From Thiobacillus denitrificans (GTDB lineage Bacteria; Pseudomonadota; Gammaproteobacteria; Burkholderiales; Thiobacillaceae): 55,687 nt of DNA. The stretch covers positions 11,711-67,397 of the forward strand of contig DILD01000036.1 of the NCBI GenBank assembly GCA_002424845.1. The letters run 5' to 3'. This document shows, in pieces, positions 24,377-32,823 of this stretch (positions within the stretch are counted from its first letter, which is position 1; each line of letters starts with the position of its first letter). The notes under the pieces are model-generated. The model was not told the DNA's origin, made no database searches, and worked only from the letters and a program-made list of their open reading frames with translations. The position numbers were made by a program, and so were the translations under genes.

Positions 24377-25777
24377 ATGCACCTTCACATCCTCGGCATT
24401 TGCGGCACCTTCATGGGCGGACTCGCCGCCATCGCCCGCAACGCGGGCCACACTGTCACCGGCTGCGATGCCAACGTCTATCCGCCAATGTCCGATCAAT
24501 TGCGCGCGCTCGGCATCGAGCTGACCGAAGGCTGGGACGCCAATCAGGTCAACCTCAGGCCCGATGTCTTCGTCGTCGGCAATGTCGTCACCCGCGGCAA
24601 CCCATTGATGGAAGCCATCCTCGAACGCGGGCTGACCTACACGTCCGGGCCGCAGTGGCTCGCCGACAACGTGCTGCGCGACAAGTGGGTGCTCGCGGTC
24701 GCCGGCACTCACGGCAAGACCACGACGTCTGCCATGCTGGCCTGGATCCTCGACGACGCGCACATGCGTCCCGGCTTCCTCATCGGCGGCATCCCGCAAA
24801 ACTTCGGCATGTCCGCACGCCTGACCGACAGCCCCTTCTTCGTGATTGAGGCCGACGAATACGACACGGCTTTCTTCGACAAGCGCTCCAAGTTTGTCCA
24901 CTACCGCCCACGCACCGTCATTCTCAACAATCTCGAATTCGACCACGCCGACATCTTCCCTGATCTCGCCGCCATCGAAACCCAGTTTCACCATCTGGTA
25001 CGCACGGTCCCGGGGAACGGCCTCATCGTCGCCAATGGGCGCGAGGAAAGTCTGAACCGCGTATTTGAGCGTGGTCTGTGGACCCCGGTCGAACGCTTCG
25101 GCAGCGTGGGCGGATGGATTGCGGGCGAAGCAGACGCGAACGGCCACTTCGATGTCTTCTTCGATGGCACATTGCAAGGCCACGTTAAATGGCCGCTGTT
25201 AGGCGAGCATAACCGCATGAATGCTCTGGCCTCGATAGCCGCCGCGCGTCATGCCGGCGTCCCGGCCGCTGCTGCAATCGATGCCCTTTCCCGCTTCGAG
25301 AACGTCAAACGCCGCATGGAAATTCGCGGAGCCGTCCACGGCATCACCGTCTACGATGACTTCGCCCACCATCCCACAGCGGTCGCCACCACGCTTGAAG
25401 GGCTGCGCCGCAAAGTCGGCAAGGCACGCATTCTTGCCGTGCTTGAGCCGCGTTCCAACACCATGAAACTCGGTGTGATGAAGGCCGCATTACCCGACAG
25501 CCTCGCCGTTGCAGACCGGGTTTACTGCTACGGCGCCAATCTCGGCTGGGATGCTGGCGAGGCCTTGGCCCCACTGGGTGACAAGGCACGCATATTCGAC
25601 AACCTCGACAAACTTGTCAGCCAGCTTGTCGCGGATGCGCGCTCAGGCGATCACGTGCTGATGATGAGCAACGGCGGCTTCGGAGGGATTCATGCCAGGC
25701 TGCTTGATACGCTGCATCATCACTATCACGAGGACATTGTGCTGACGCCCATGCATCGTTATGGCGGCTATGCGTAG
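24377..25777 (+). CDS. mpl: UDP-N-acetylmuramate:L-Ala-gamma-D-Glu-meso-DAP ligase
   Basis: A cytosolic murein-recycling ligase that re-attaches the released tripeptide to UDP-MurNAc. The 466 residues start with MHLHILGICGTFMGGLAAIAR, of which HILGICGTFMGGLA is diagnostic of Mpl. The ATP-binding motif is VAGTHGKTTTSAMLA (about 111-125); then EADEYDTAFFDKRSKF (about 158) with the family's EADEYD, NLEFDHADIF, LLGEHNRMNALA and DDFAHHPTAV near 340. It is convergent with the DHH gene. No obvious partner recycling genes are adjacent. Confidence 0.96.
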   Translation: MHLHILGICGTFMGGLAAIARNAGHTVTGCDANVYPPMSDQLRALGIELTEGWDANQVNLRPDVFVVGNVVTRGNPLMEAILERGLTYTSGPQWLADNVLRDKWVLAVAGTHGKTTTSAMLAWILDDAHMRPGFLIGGIPQNFGMSARLTDSPFFVIEADEYDTAFFDKRSKFVHYRPRTVILNNLEFDHADIFPDLAAIETQFHHLVRTVPGNGLIVANGREESLNRVFERGLWTPVERFGSVGGWIAGEADANGHFDVFFDGTLQGHVKWPLLGEHNRMNALASIAAARHAGVPAAAAIDALSRFENVKRRMEIRGAVHGITVYDDFAHHPTAVATTLEGLRRKVGKARILAVLEPRSNTMKLGVMKAALPDSLAVADRVYCYGANLGWDAGEALAPLGDKARIFDNLDKLVSQLVADARSGDHVLMMSNGGFGGIHARLLDTLHHHYHEDIVLTPMHRYGGYA

Positions 25778-25813
25778 GCTCGGGGCATGCGTCAACCAGA
25801 TACCGGAATGCAA

Positions 25814-26776
25814 TCAGTTCCGGGTGAATGTCGCGTAAAACAAGGTAACAAACCGCTCCAGCTCGGATTCGGGCAAATGATTGATGCCAGCCGCGCCCTT
25901 GCGTCCGCCGCCTGTGTCGAACTGGCTGCACAATTCATCCGCGCCGGACTTGGTCACCAGCGGCGCACGCACGCTGGCCACATACCCGCCACCTACTCTG
26001 GCAGTCAGCACCGCATGCGCTTGCGCCGGCGATTCCACCGCCAGTCGGTTGCCAAACACGCCTGAAATTCGCCGCGCCCACTTTTCGGCCGGCAACATGA
26101 AAATGCGGCCGGATGCTCGCACTTCCGTCGCAGTGACGGCGATGGCGCGTGCCATGTCGTCCTGATAGCCCATTTTCAAGGTTGAATAAATGGATGACTC
26201 GGCGACAAAGGCAAACGGATCGGCAAACGGACGCAGCGCCCGATACAACTCAGCCGGATCAAAAAACAAGTCATCAAGTGACTCGCCGTAGCCGTTGTAG
26301 TTAAGGCATTCGCCAAGCGACTGCAAGTCTGCCATCTGGCCGGATTTCAGCCCAAGCGGCATTGCAGCCTGCCGTGCGGCATCAGCCATATTGTCGCCAA
26401 ACGCAGCGGTCACCGCCCACGCCAACTGCTTGCCCTGAAGGTGGCGATTCACCAGCAGGCTGGTACAGACATTGGCGTCGGTGTCGATATGCGGCTCGAA
26501 ATTCGGATGGAGAGGAATATCACCCGGCTGGTGATGGTCGAAATAGCGCACCTGCACACCGGCGGCCAGCAGCCTGTCGAGTGCATCGCGATTTTTCGAC
26601 AAGGCGATATCGAGTACGGTGACCGCATCGCCAGCCTGAGCACAGACCCGCTTCAGCAAACTGATATCGCGCTTGGGCCCGGTAATCAGCTCGGACTCAA
26701 TCGGGTCGACCAGACGCAGCTGGTGCAGTGCGCAAATGCCATCGGCATCGCCGTTGAATACGTCAATTGAATGCAT
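25814..26776 (-). CDS. DHH-family phosphoesterase-like protein
   Basis: A cytosolic 320-residue protein (ATG 26776, MHSIDVFNGDADGICALHQL) of the DHH superfamily, which includes RecJ, nanoRNases and oligoribonucleases. Metal-binding motifs are visible: DVFNGDADG (Asp10, Asp12), VLDIALSKN (Asp56) and DHH at 80-82 in YFDHHQPG. The DHHA1-type glycine motif near the C-terminus reads GGGRKGAAGIN, with Arg where His is usual. The substrate is unknown. It is the first gene downstream of aroK, where aroB is commonly found, with 74 bp between. An alternative ATG at 26794 would add six residues. Confidence 0.88.
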   Translation of the reverse strand: MHSIDVFNGDADGICALHQLRLVDPIESELITGPKRDISLLKRVCAQAGDAVTVLDIALSKNRDALDRLLAAGVQVRYFDHHQPGDIPLHPNFEPHIDTDANVCTSLLVNRHLQGKQLAWAVTAAFGDNMADAARQAAMPLGLKSGQMADLQSLGECLNYNGYGESLDDLFFDPAELYRALRPFADPFAFVAESSIYSTLKMGYQDDMARAIAVTATEVRASGRIFMLPAEKWARRISGVFGNRLAVESPAQAHAVLTARVGGGYVASVRAPLVTKSGADELCSQFDTGGGRKGAAGINHLPESELERFVTLFYATFTRN

Positions 26777-26850
26777 GGGAAGTTGCCCTGTCACTCAGAA
26801 CAAAATGCTGCAAGAAACGGGCCGCTCTATTGCGGCCAATGAGCCGCATG

Positions 26851-27402
26851 TCATCCCGCTTTATCTGGCGACGCCAAGCTGCTTCGCAGCAAATCCAGCT
26901 TGCCACAAAGCATGCGCGTCATGCCGGATACGCCTTGTCGCCCGGTATCGACCACGATATCCGCCACCTCGCGATACAGCGGGTCGCGCTGCTGATAAAG
27001 CTCACGCAGTCTGTCCAGCGGGTTTTCTGTTTGCAGCAGAGGACGATTGCGATCGTGCCGGGTGCGCTCATACAGATGCTCCGGCGTGCCCCGCAGGTAA
27101 ATCACCATCCCGTTGTTACGCAAGTTTTCACGGGTAACCGGCGACAGTACCGCACCGCCGCCGGTAGCCAGCACAATGCCGGACAAGGCAGTCAGTTCGG
27201 CGATGACCGTTTCCTCGCGCCTGCGAAATCCTGCCTCGCCCTCGATTTCGAAAATAACCGGGATCTTGACGCCGGTACGTGCCTCAATTTCGTGGTCCGA
27301 ATCATGAAAGCCATAGCCATAATGCCGGGCCAACAGGCGCCCCACTGTCGTCTTGCCAGCCCCCATCAAGCCTACCAGGTAAAGATTGTCTTGCTTGCTC
27401 AT
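26851..27402 (-). CDS. aroK: Shikimate kinase
   Basis: This enzyme phosphorylates shikimate at O3 with ATP in the aromatic amino acid pathway. The 183-residue P-loop kinase has Walker A GLMGAGKTTVG (Lys17), FHDSDHEIE (Asp34, Asp36), GFRRREE (Arg60 region), the substrate GGG at about 81-83 in LATGGGAVL, and the lid YERTRHDRNRPLL. aroK after pilQ is the usual proteobacterial order, but here a strong terminator stands between them and aroB does not follow. It probably has its own promoter in the roughly 70 bp before its ATG. Confidence 0.96.
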   Translation of the reverse strand: MSKQDNLYLVGLMGAGKTTVGRLLARHYGYGFHDSDHEIEARTGVKIPVIFEIEGEAGFRRREETVIAELTALSGIVLATGGGAVLSPVTRENLRNNGMVIYLRGTPEHLYERTRHDRNRPLLQTENPLDRLRELYQQRDPLYREVADIVVDTGRQGVSGMTRMLCGKLDLLRSSLASPDKAG

Positions 27403-27470
27403 GCCGCCATTCTAATGGAGCCCAGCCTGATGGCCGAGTTGCCAGTCATGGTGAAGCCAAATAATCCGGC

Positions 27471-27498
27471 AAAAAAAAGCGCGGGACAGGCCCGCGCT
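27471..27498 (-). terminator. Intrinsic terminator of the pilMNOPQ operon
   Basis: On the minus strand, AGCGCGGG / CCCGCGCT form a perfect 8-bp GC-rich stem with a 5-nt loop, followed by TTTTTTTT. It is 22 bp past the pilQ stop and 69 bp before aroK. Confidence 0.92.
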
Positions 27499-27519
27499 CT
27501 AGATTTGTGTATCGGACGA

Positions 27520-29727
27520 TCAGCGAATCGAAAGACGCTCGTCAAGAATACGCGGCGTAATGAAAATGATCAGCTCGGTTTTAGCGTTTTCCTTGCTGGT
27601 GGTCTTGAACAAATTTCCCAGCACGGGCATGTCACCCAGGAACGGAGTCTTGCTGACCGTTGAGCTCTCGCTACCGTCAAAAATCCCGCCCAGGACCAGG
27701 GTTTCGCCGTTATTCACACGCACCTGGGTCTTGATCCGCTTGGTATCGATTGCCGGATTGTCGCCAATGTTCGCGATATTGCGTACTGCATCCTTTTGCA
27801 CCTCGACGGTCAGAATGATCGAGTCATTATTCAGAATCTGCGGATCGACCAGCAAGCACAGGAACGCATCCTTGAACGTCACCGTGGCAACGCCGCCCAG
27901 TTGTGCCGGTGGCGTAACGTAGGGAATCTGGGTTCCGTTGAGAATCACCGCCGGCTTTTGATTGGTCGTCATCACGCGCGGGTTGGAAATCACCTTGCCC
28001 TTGTTGCCCGCCTCAAGTGCGCGCAACTCCAGGTTCAAAAGGTTGCCGTTGGCCAGATTCAGCAAGGACAAGGCTACCCCTGCCGACCCTACAGCAGAGG
28101 GCAGCGCCTGCCCGGCCCCCAGAACGCCCAATTGCTGCTCCTCGCCAGAAACTTTCCCAAGAATCTTGTCGGCCGACACGCCCAAGCGTGCGCCCAGGTC
28201 ACGGCTCCAGCCATCGGTGGCCACCACCACGCGCGCCTCGATCATCACCTGACGGGCCGGCACGTCCAGACGCGTGAGCAATTCACGTACTTCCTGGATC
28301 TTCCGCGCCGTGTCCGTGATGATCAACGTATTGGACTTCAGCTCATAAGTGGCACGGCCCCGCTTGGTCAGGACTTTCTGGTCATTCTCTCCCTCACCTT
28401 TCTGGGAAGCCTGGGCCACCGCCGCCCCACCCAAACCTTGCGCCTGCGCCGAGCAATTCACAGCGTTATCTTTCGCCGAGTTGAGGAAGGCGGCAGACGA
28501 GAAACCATACAACATGGTTTGCGCCTCATCCGCACGCATGTAGTTGAGTTGAATGTACTCAGTCACGACAGGCTCCAGATCAGCCACGGCTGACAGGGAC
28601 TCATACTCAAGCCGCTCCCGGGCCAGCAGTTCGTCCCTGGGGGCAATCCGAATCACATTCCCGCTCTGCCGCTTGTCCAGCCCCTTGGTCTGCAGGATGA
28701 GATCCAGCGCCTGGTCCCAGGGCACGTCCTTCAGACGCAGCGTGAGATTGCCCGTCACGGTATCGCTGGTAACAATATTGAGGCCCGTGAAATCGGCGAT
28801 GACTTGCAATACCGAGCGCACCTCGACATTCTGGAAATTGAGCGAGAGCTTTTCGCCCACGTATTTCACCTTGCCATCGGCGGTTTTCTTCTGCGCATCG
28901 TCGCTCTGTTTCACTTCGACGATAAAGCTGTTGTCAGTCTGATAAGCAGAATATTCCCAGCCGCCTTTGGGCTGGATCACCATTCGGGTGTTGTCGCCCA
29001 GCGCGTACGTTTCAATGATCTGGACCGGCGTGCCGAAATCAGCCACATCCATCCGGCGCTGCAAGGCTTTGGGCAATTCGGTCCCGACAAAATCAACCAC
29101 GACCCCATTAGCCTGCTGGCGGATGTTGATCCCCGTCTGAGCGTCGGCCAGGGTGGTAACGATGCGTGCTTCGCCGGTGGGGCCGCGGCGGAAATCGATA
29201 TCGCGAATACTGTGCCGCACCGGACCGCCCGTGGCCTCGGCAAACTGGGGGCTGACGTTGACCGGCCCAGCGCTTGTTGTACCCACCTCGCCCAACGCAA
29301 CAAACAGTGACTTGCCCTCCACTCTGGCTTCGTATTCAACCGACTTGTTCAGATTCAGCACCAGGCGGGTACGCGTGCCTGCCTGAACCACATTCACACT
29401 CGTCAGCGGGCCGAGGTTGGCCTCGACAATGTTGCGGCCCAGGGCATTGCCGGTGTCTGGTAGATCAAGCGCGATACGCGGGGGGTTGCCCACTGTAAAA
29501 CCCGCTGGCGTGGCCCCCAGTGCGTTCTTGAGATTGACCCGGACGACTACCTTGCCACCCGGCAACGTAGTGGTTTCCACACTCTGTACCGCGTTGGCAG
29601 TGATCGGTGCGTCAGCCGCACGCACTGCAAGCGGCAATGCCAGGCCGGCAAGCAGCGCCATGCCGAACAAATGGCGGGCCATGTCCCGGACGGTGCAACG
29701 GTCGATATTTATGGGCAATGCGTTCAT
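27520..29727 (-). CDS. pilQ: PilQ, type IV pilus secretin
   Basis: The outer-membrane secretin through which the type IV pilus passes; 735 residues, normal for the family. N-terminal signal (MARHLFGMALLAGLALPLAVRA, read here from residue 16), two AMIN domains (about 50-260) that bind peptidoglycan, a secretin/STN N0 region (about 290-360, around SLNFQNVEVRSVLQVIADF), an N1 domain, and the secretin core with VEARVVVATDGW, SNPRVMTTNQKPAVILNGTQIPY (core SNPRVMTTNQKPA) and GGIFDGSE. The ATG at 29727 has AGAGG 8 nt upstream, so the longer start is used. It is last of pilM-N-O-P-Q, 114 bp after pilP. Confidence 0.97.
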   Translation of the reverse strand: MNALPINIDRCTVRDMARHLFGMALLAGLALPLAVRAADAPITANAVQSVETTTLPGGKVVVRVNLKNALGATPAGFTVGNPPRIALDLPDTGNALGRNIVEANLGPLTSVNVVQAGTRTRLVLNLNKSVEYEARVEGKSLFVALGEVGTTSAGPVNVSPQFAEATGGPVRHSIRDIDFRRGPTGEARIVTTLADAQTGINIRQQANGVVVDFVGTELPKALQRRMDVADFGTPVQIIETYALGDNTRMVIQPKGGWEYSAYQTDNSFIVEVKQSDDAQKKTADGKVKYVGEKLSLNFQNVEVRSVLQVIADFTGLNIVTSDTVTGNLTLRLKDVPWDQALDLILQTKGLDKRQSGNVIRIAPRDELLARERLEYESLSAVADLEPVVTEYIQLNYMRADEAQTMLYGFSSAAFLNSAKDNAVNCSAQAQGLGGAAVAQASQKGEGENDQKVLTKRGRATYELKSNTLIITDTARKIQEVRELLTRLDVPARQVMIEARVVVATDGWSRDLGARLGVSADKILGKVSGEEQQLGVLGAGQALPSAVGSAGVALSLLNLANGNLLNLELRALEAGNKGKVISNPRVMTTNQKPAVILNGTQIPYVTPPAQLGGVATVTFKDAFLCLLVDPQILNNDSIILTVEVQKDAVRNIANIGDNPAIDTKRIKTQVRVNNGETLVLGGIFDGSESSTVSKTPFLGDMPVLGNLFKTTSKENAKTELIIFITPRILDERLSIR

Positions 29728-29841
29728 GTCAGCCTCTTTGGAATTCGGTGGTACAAGGGCGCTTCAATCTGTCCAGGCAAACGGCACGCGGCCGAATGCC
29801 CCAAGTCACGCCCATACAATGGGGCGATAGGGAGCCTGCCA

Positions 29842-30333
29842 TCATTCCTGCAAAACCAGGGTGCTGACACGCTCAGTCCAGTCCCCAGCAGCGTCCTGGA
29901 TAATTTCACGCAAACTTACTTCGCTATCGCTTATCTGCGTGATCAAGCCAAAATTCTGGCCGAGGTAATTGCCTTTCTTGACGTGGTAAATCGAGTTGTC
30001 CGGGGCCCGGATCACAGCCTGGACCACACCGCCTCTGGCCATCGTGCCCACCATTTTCAACGACTCAAGTGAAAAACTCTCCAGCGGTTCGCGTGGTCGC
30101 GTGAGATCTGGCTGAGTGCCGCTCCCACCCCCGGTTGCCAATTTGCGCGGCTTGAATGGATCGGGCAGATCAAATGCATCGTAGACAAACGGATCGTAAG
30201 CCTTGACCTGCGGCAGCGGATCGATTTTGCCCTGCATGTCTTTGCCGCTCTCATTGACAAAGGTCTGCAGGTCATCCATGTCGCCGCTGCAACCCGTCAC
30301 TAACACGATCGCCAAATATGCGAGGCGCTTCAT
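29842..30333 (-). CDS. pilP: PilP, type IV pilus assembly lipoprotein
   Basis: An inner-membrane lipoprotein (163 residues) that links the PilN/PilO alignment complex to the PilQ secretin. Lipobox VTGC puts the lipidated Cys at residue 15. An unstructured Pro/Lys-rich segment follows, then a compact beta domain: LESFSLESLKMVGTMARGG, AVIRAPDNSIYHVKKGNYLGQN and GDWTERVSTLVLQE. These are the hallmark PilP motifs. It overlaps pilO by 4 nt. Confidence 0.96.
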   Translation of the reverse strand: MKRLAYLAIVLVTGCSGDMDDLQTFVNESGKDMQGKIDPLPQVKAYDPFVYDAFDLPDPFKPRKLATGGGSGTQPDLTRPREPLESFSLESLKMVGTMARGGVVQAVIRAPDNSIYHVKKGNYLGQNFGLITQISDSEVSLREIIQDAAGDWTERVSTLVLQE

Positions 30334-30971
30334 TTCTTCGCCCCTTTTTTCTTCTTGGCAGCCTCGGCGGCCGCCTTCTTGCGTGCACTTATTTCACCCT
30401 CGTCAAGATAACGATAGGTTTTGACGACAGCATCCATATTCAGCACGCCATCCTTGGCGGGCACCATGACAATGTTCTGCAGGGTCACGATACGCGACAG
30501 CCTGGCCACATCGCTGACGAAAGCCGCGATGTCATGATAGCTCCCGGTGACCTTGACCCGAATCGGTGTTTCTGCGTAAAACTCCGACACGGTTTCAGCC
30601 TCGGGTCTGAACAGCTCGAACTGCAAACCACGCCCCAGTCCAGCCTGGTTGATGTCGGTAATGAGGGCATCCATTTCCTGCTTGTTCGGCAACTGCTTCA
30701 GCAAGGCGCCGAACGCCTGATCGATGTCAGCCAGCTGCCGGGTATACGCATCCAGGTTGATGGCCTGATTTTTCTTGGAGATGAAAACGCTGCGCAGCTC
30801 ATTTTCCTTCTGCTTGATTTCACCCAGCGTATTCATGCCGCCACGCCAATCGAACCACCAGCCCGCCGCGACAATCATCACGCACAGCACGCCCAACGCC
30901 GCCAGCTTGGTCGGCATCGGCCAGTCGGCCAGGGTCTTCAGGTCAAGTTTATTGATATCGTCCAGGGTCAT
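30330..30971 (-). CDS. pilO: PilO, type IV pilus alignment protein
   Basis: A bitopic inner-membrane protein of 213 residues: cytosolic N-terminus, one membrane helix at about 24-40 (AALGVLCVMIVAAGWWF), periplasmic coiled coil (about 45-95) and a ferredoxin-like domain. LLKQLPNKQEMDALITDINQAGLGRGL, with PNKQEMDALITDINQAG as the core, is typical. The C-terminal tail is unusually rich in lysine (KKAAAEAAKKKKGAKK). It forms a heterodimer with PilN. It overlaps pilN and pilP by 4 nt each. Confidence 0.96.
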   Translation of the reverse strand: MTLDDINKLDLKTLADWPMPTKLAALGVLCVMIVAAGWWFDWRGGMNTLGEIKQKENELRSVFISKKNQAINLDAYTRQLADIDQAFGALLKQLPNKQEMDALITDINQAGLGRGLQFELFRPEAETVSEFYAETPIRVKVTGSYHDIAAFVSDVARLSRIVTLQNIVMVPAKDGVLNMDAVVKTYRYLDEGEISARKKAAAEAAKKKKGAKK

Positions 30972-31549
30972 GACTTCTTGCTCCCCTTGGCATTCGCGTC
31001 ATCCGCCCGCTGGCGAGTCTGCTTGATCGTCAGCGTGAATTCGTTGGCGCGAAGATTATTCACCGTGGCCGCCTTGATCTCAATCAGCCTGGGAGACTCA
31101 AACCAGGGGGAATCCTCCAGATTGCGCATCAGGGTGGAAACCCGCGCACTAGACTGGGTATAACCACCGATGGTAAGAACATTGCCTGCCTGCCTGATGG
31201 ATTTCAGATAGAGGCCGTCAGGCAACACGCGAATCATCTGGTCGAACAGATAAACCACCTCTGTCCGGCTGGATTGCAAGGTTTCGACAACCTGCTTGCG
31301 TGCCAGCAATGCCTGCGTCTGCTCACGGATTCTCTGGATCTCACCGATCTGTTTGTCCAGCTTGGCAATCTCTTGCTCGAGGTACGCATTGCGCGCCTCC
31401 TGCGCCGACTGCTGAGCTGCGATCAGCATATGTCCGAGCGCGACGACAATCACGCCGATCGCTACAGCAACGCCCAGCAAAACATTGAAATGCCGACGGC
31501 GCGCGGCACGCGCGAGTTCGCGATGGGGAAGAAGGTTTATGCGGATCAT
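30968..31549 (-). CDS. pilN: PilN, type IV pilus alignment protein
   Basis: A bitopic protein of 193 residues. The conserved MIRINLLPHRE N-terminus binds PilM in the cytosol; a membrane helix at about 22-44 and a periplasmic coiled coil and ferredoxin-like domain follow (LFDQMIRVLPDGLYLKSIRQ, LRNLEDSPWFESPRL). It overlaps pilM by one base and pilO by 4 nt, so the whole operon is coupled. Confidence 0.96.
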   Translation of the reverse strand: MIRINLLPHRELARAARRRHFNVLLGVAVAIGVIVVALGHMLIAAQQSAQEARNAYLEQEIAKLDKQIGEIQRIREQTQALLARKQVVETLQSSRTEVVYLFDQMIRVLPDGLYLKSIRQAGNVLTIGGYTQSSARVSTLMRNLEDSPWFESPRLIEIKAATVNNLRANEFTLTIKQTRQRADDANAKGSKKS

Positions 31550-32634
31550 TAAGATTCGAACCTCCGCATGGCAAGGCCGCAGGCAACAAAGAGAGAGGGG
31601 GCATCAGCGGCCAATGCCTGTGGCCGAATTTTAGAATTGACCGCCATGTTGGCGAATGGGTTGGCGAGCATCGTTGGCGTTGAGGTGCGCTGGGCGACCA
31701 CATCGTCGATGCCCGCGATCATGGCCCCGCCCCCTGCCAGCAGAATTTGGTCTACATGCAAAAACTGGGTGGAGGTAGTGAACAACTGAATGGCACGCCC
31801 GATTTCCATTGCCAGCGTCTCGCGGTAGGGCTGCAATACTTCTTCCTGATAGCTGTCCGGCAAAGCCCCTTTGCACTTGGCGGTTTCGGCCTCCTCGATA
31901 CTCATGCCATAGCGGCGGGAAATCTCGACGCTGAGCTGGTTACCGCCGAAAGCATGCTCGCGCAAATACACCGATTCATTGTCATTGAGGATGTTGATGT
32001 GCATGTTGTGCGCGCCCACATCGATCATCGCCACAACCAGGCCCGCCCCCTCATCCGGCAACAAATGCGCCACCTGTTCGTAAGCCGTCTGAGTGGCAAA
32101 GGACTCCACGTCCAGGACCATCGCCTTGAGACCGGCCGCTTCGCACGCAGCCACTCGATCTTCGACCTTTTCCTTGCGCGCAGCCGCCAGCAGAACTTGC
32201 ACATCATCCGGACTGGCGGGAGAAGGGCCCAACACCTGAAAGTCCAGATTCACCTCATCGAGCGAGAACGGAATGACCTGATTGGCCTCGGTTTCCACCT
32301 GATTCTCCAGGTCGGCCCCCGTCAGACTGGCTGACACCAGGATCTTTTTGGTAATGACAGCCGAGGACGGCAGCGCAAGCGCAACGTTCTTGATCCGCGT
32401 GCCGAGATTTTTCCAGGCGATGCCCAAGGTTTCGGCCACCTGATCCAGATTGGCGATGTTGCCGTCCGTCACGGCATCCTTGGGCAGGGGCTCGATCACA
32501 TAGCGCTCCACCCGCAGCTTGCCCTTGCCCGTATCGGACAACTCAACCAGCTTGACCGAGGTCGAGCTGATGTCCAGACCCAGCAGGGGCGGGCTTTTGG
32601 GGGACAACCAGTCCAGGTTGATATTCAGGTGCAA
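31549..32634 (-). CDS. pilM: PilM, actin-like type IV pilus assembly protein
   Basis: A cytosolic FtsA/actin-fold ATPase of 361 residues that binds the PilN N-terminus. Motifs are LGLDISSTSVKLVELS (phosphate 1), VALPSSAVITKKI, VVAMIDVGAHNMHINILN (phosphate 2) and ILLAGGGAMIAGIDDVV (adenosine loop). The length is normal. AAAGGA lies about 6 nt upstream of the ATG. It is the first gene of pilM-N-O-P-Q and divergent from mrcA with 189 bp between. Confidence 0.97.
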   Translation of the reverse strand: MHLNINLDWLSPKSPPLLGLDISSTSVKLVELSDTGKGKLRVERYVIEPLPKDAVTDGNIANLDQVAETLGIAWKNLGTRIKNVALALPSSAVITKKILVSASLTGADLENQVETEANQVIPFSLDEVNLDFQVLGPSPASPDDVQVLLAAARKEKVEDRVAACEAAGLKAMVLDVESFATQTAYEQVAHLLPDEGAGLVVAMIDVGAHNMHINILNDNESVYLREHAFGGNQLSVEISRRYGMSIEEAETAKCKGALPDSYQEEVLQPYRETLAMEIGRAIQLFTTSTQFLHVDQILLAGGGAMIAGIDDVVAQRTSTPTMLANPFANMAVNSKIRPQALAADAPSLFVACGLAMRRFES

Positions 32635-32669
32635 GAGTTTTCCTTTATGCTTCTGCGGGTTGGCGCATT

Positions 32670-32701
32670 TTGTTGCATTTGTTTTTAAATGCTAGCAACA
32701 A
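32670..32701. promoter_or_regulatory. Bulged inverted repeat in the pilM/mrcA divergent region
   Basis: TTGTTGCATTT (32670-32680) pairs with AAATGC-tagc-AACAA (32687-32701), a match broken by a 4-nt bulge. It lies 36-67 bp before pilM and may be an operator or a leader stem. TGCTAGCA inside it is itself palindromic. Confidence 0.4.
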
Positions 32702-32781
32702 CGTACGGTTTTTAACAGATTTTTTCAGGCTGTGCCGTAAACCATGAACAACTGTGTCTAATTTCCAACACTACTAACGCC

Positions 32782-32787
32782 TATAAT
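32782..32787 (+). promoter_or_regulatory. -10 box of mrcA
   Basis: A perfect TATAAT, 36 bp before the mrcA ATG. At 17-bp spacing the -35 would read TAATTT, a weak match. TAAGGA just before the ATG is the ribosome site. Confidence 0.6.
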
Positions 32788-32823
32788 CAGCGAGAACTTT
32801 AGACATGTAATTTAAGGAATCAG

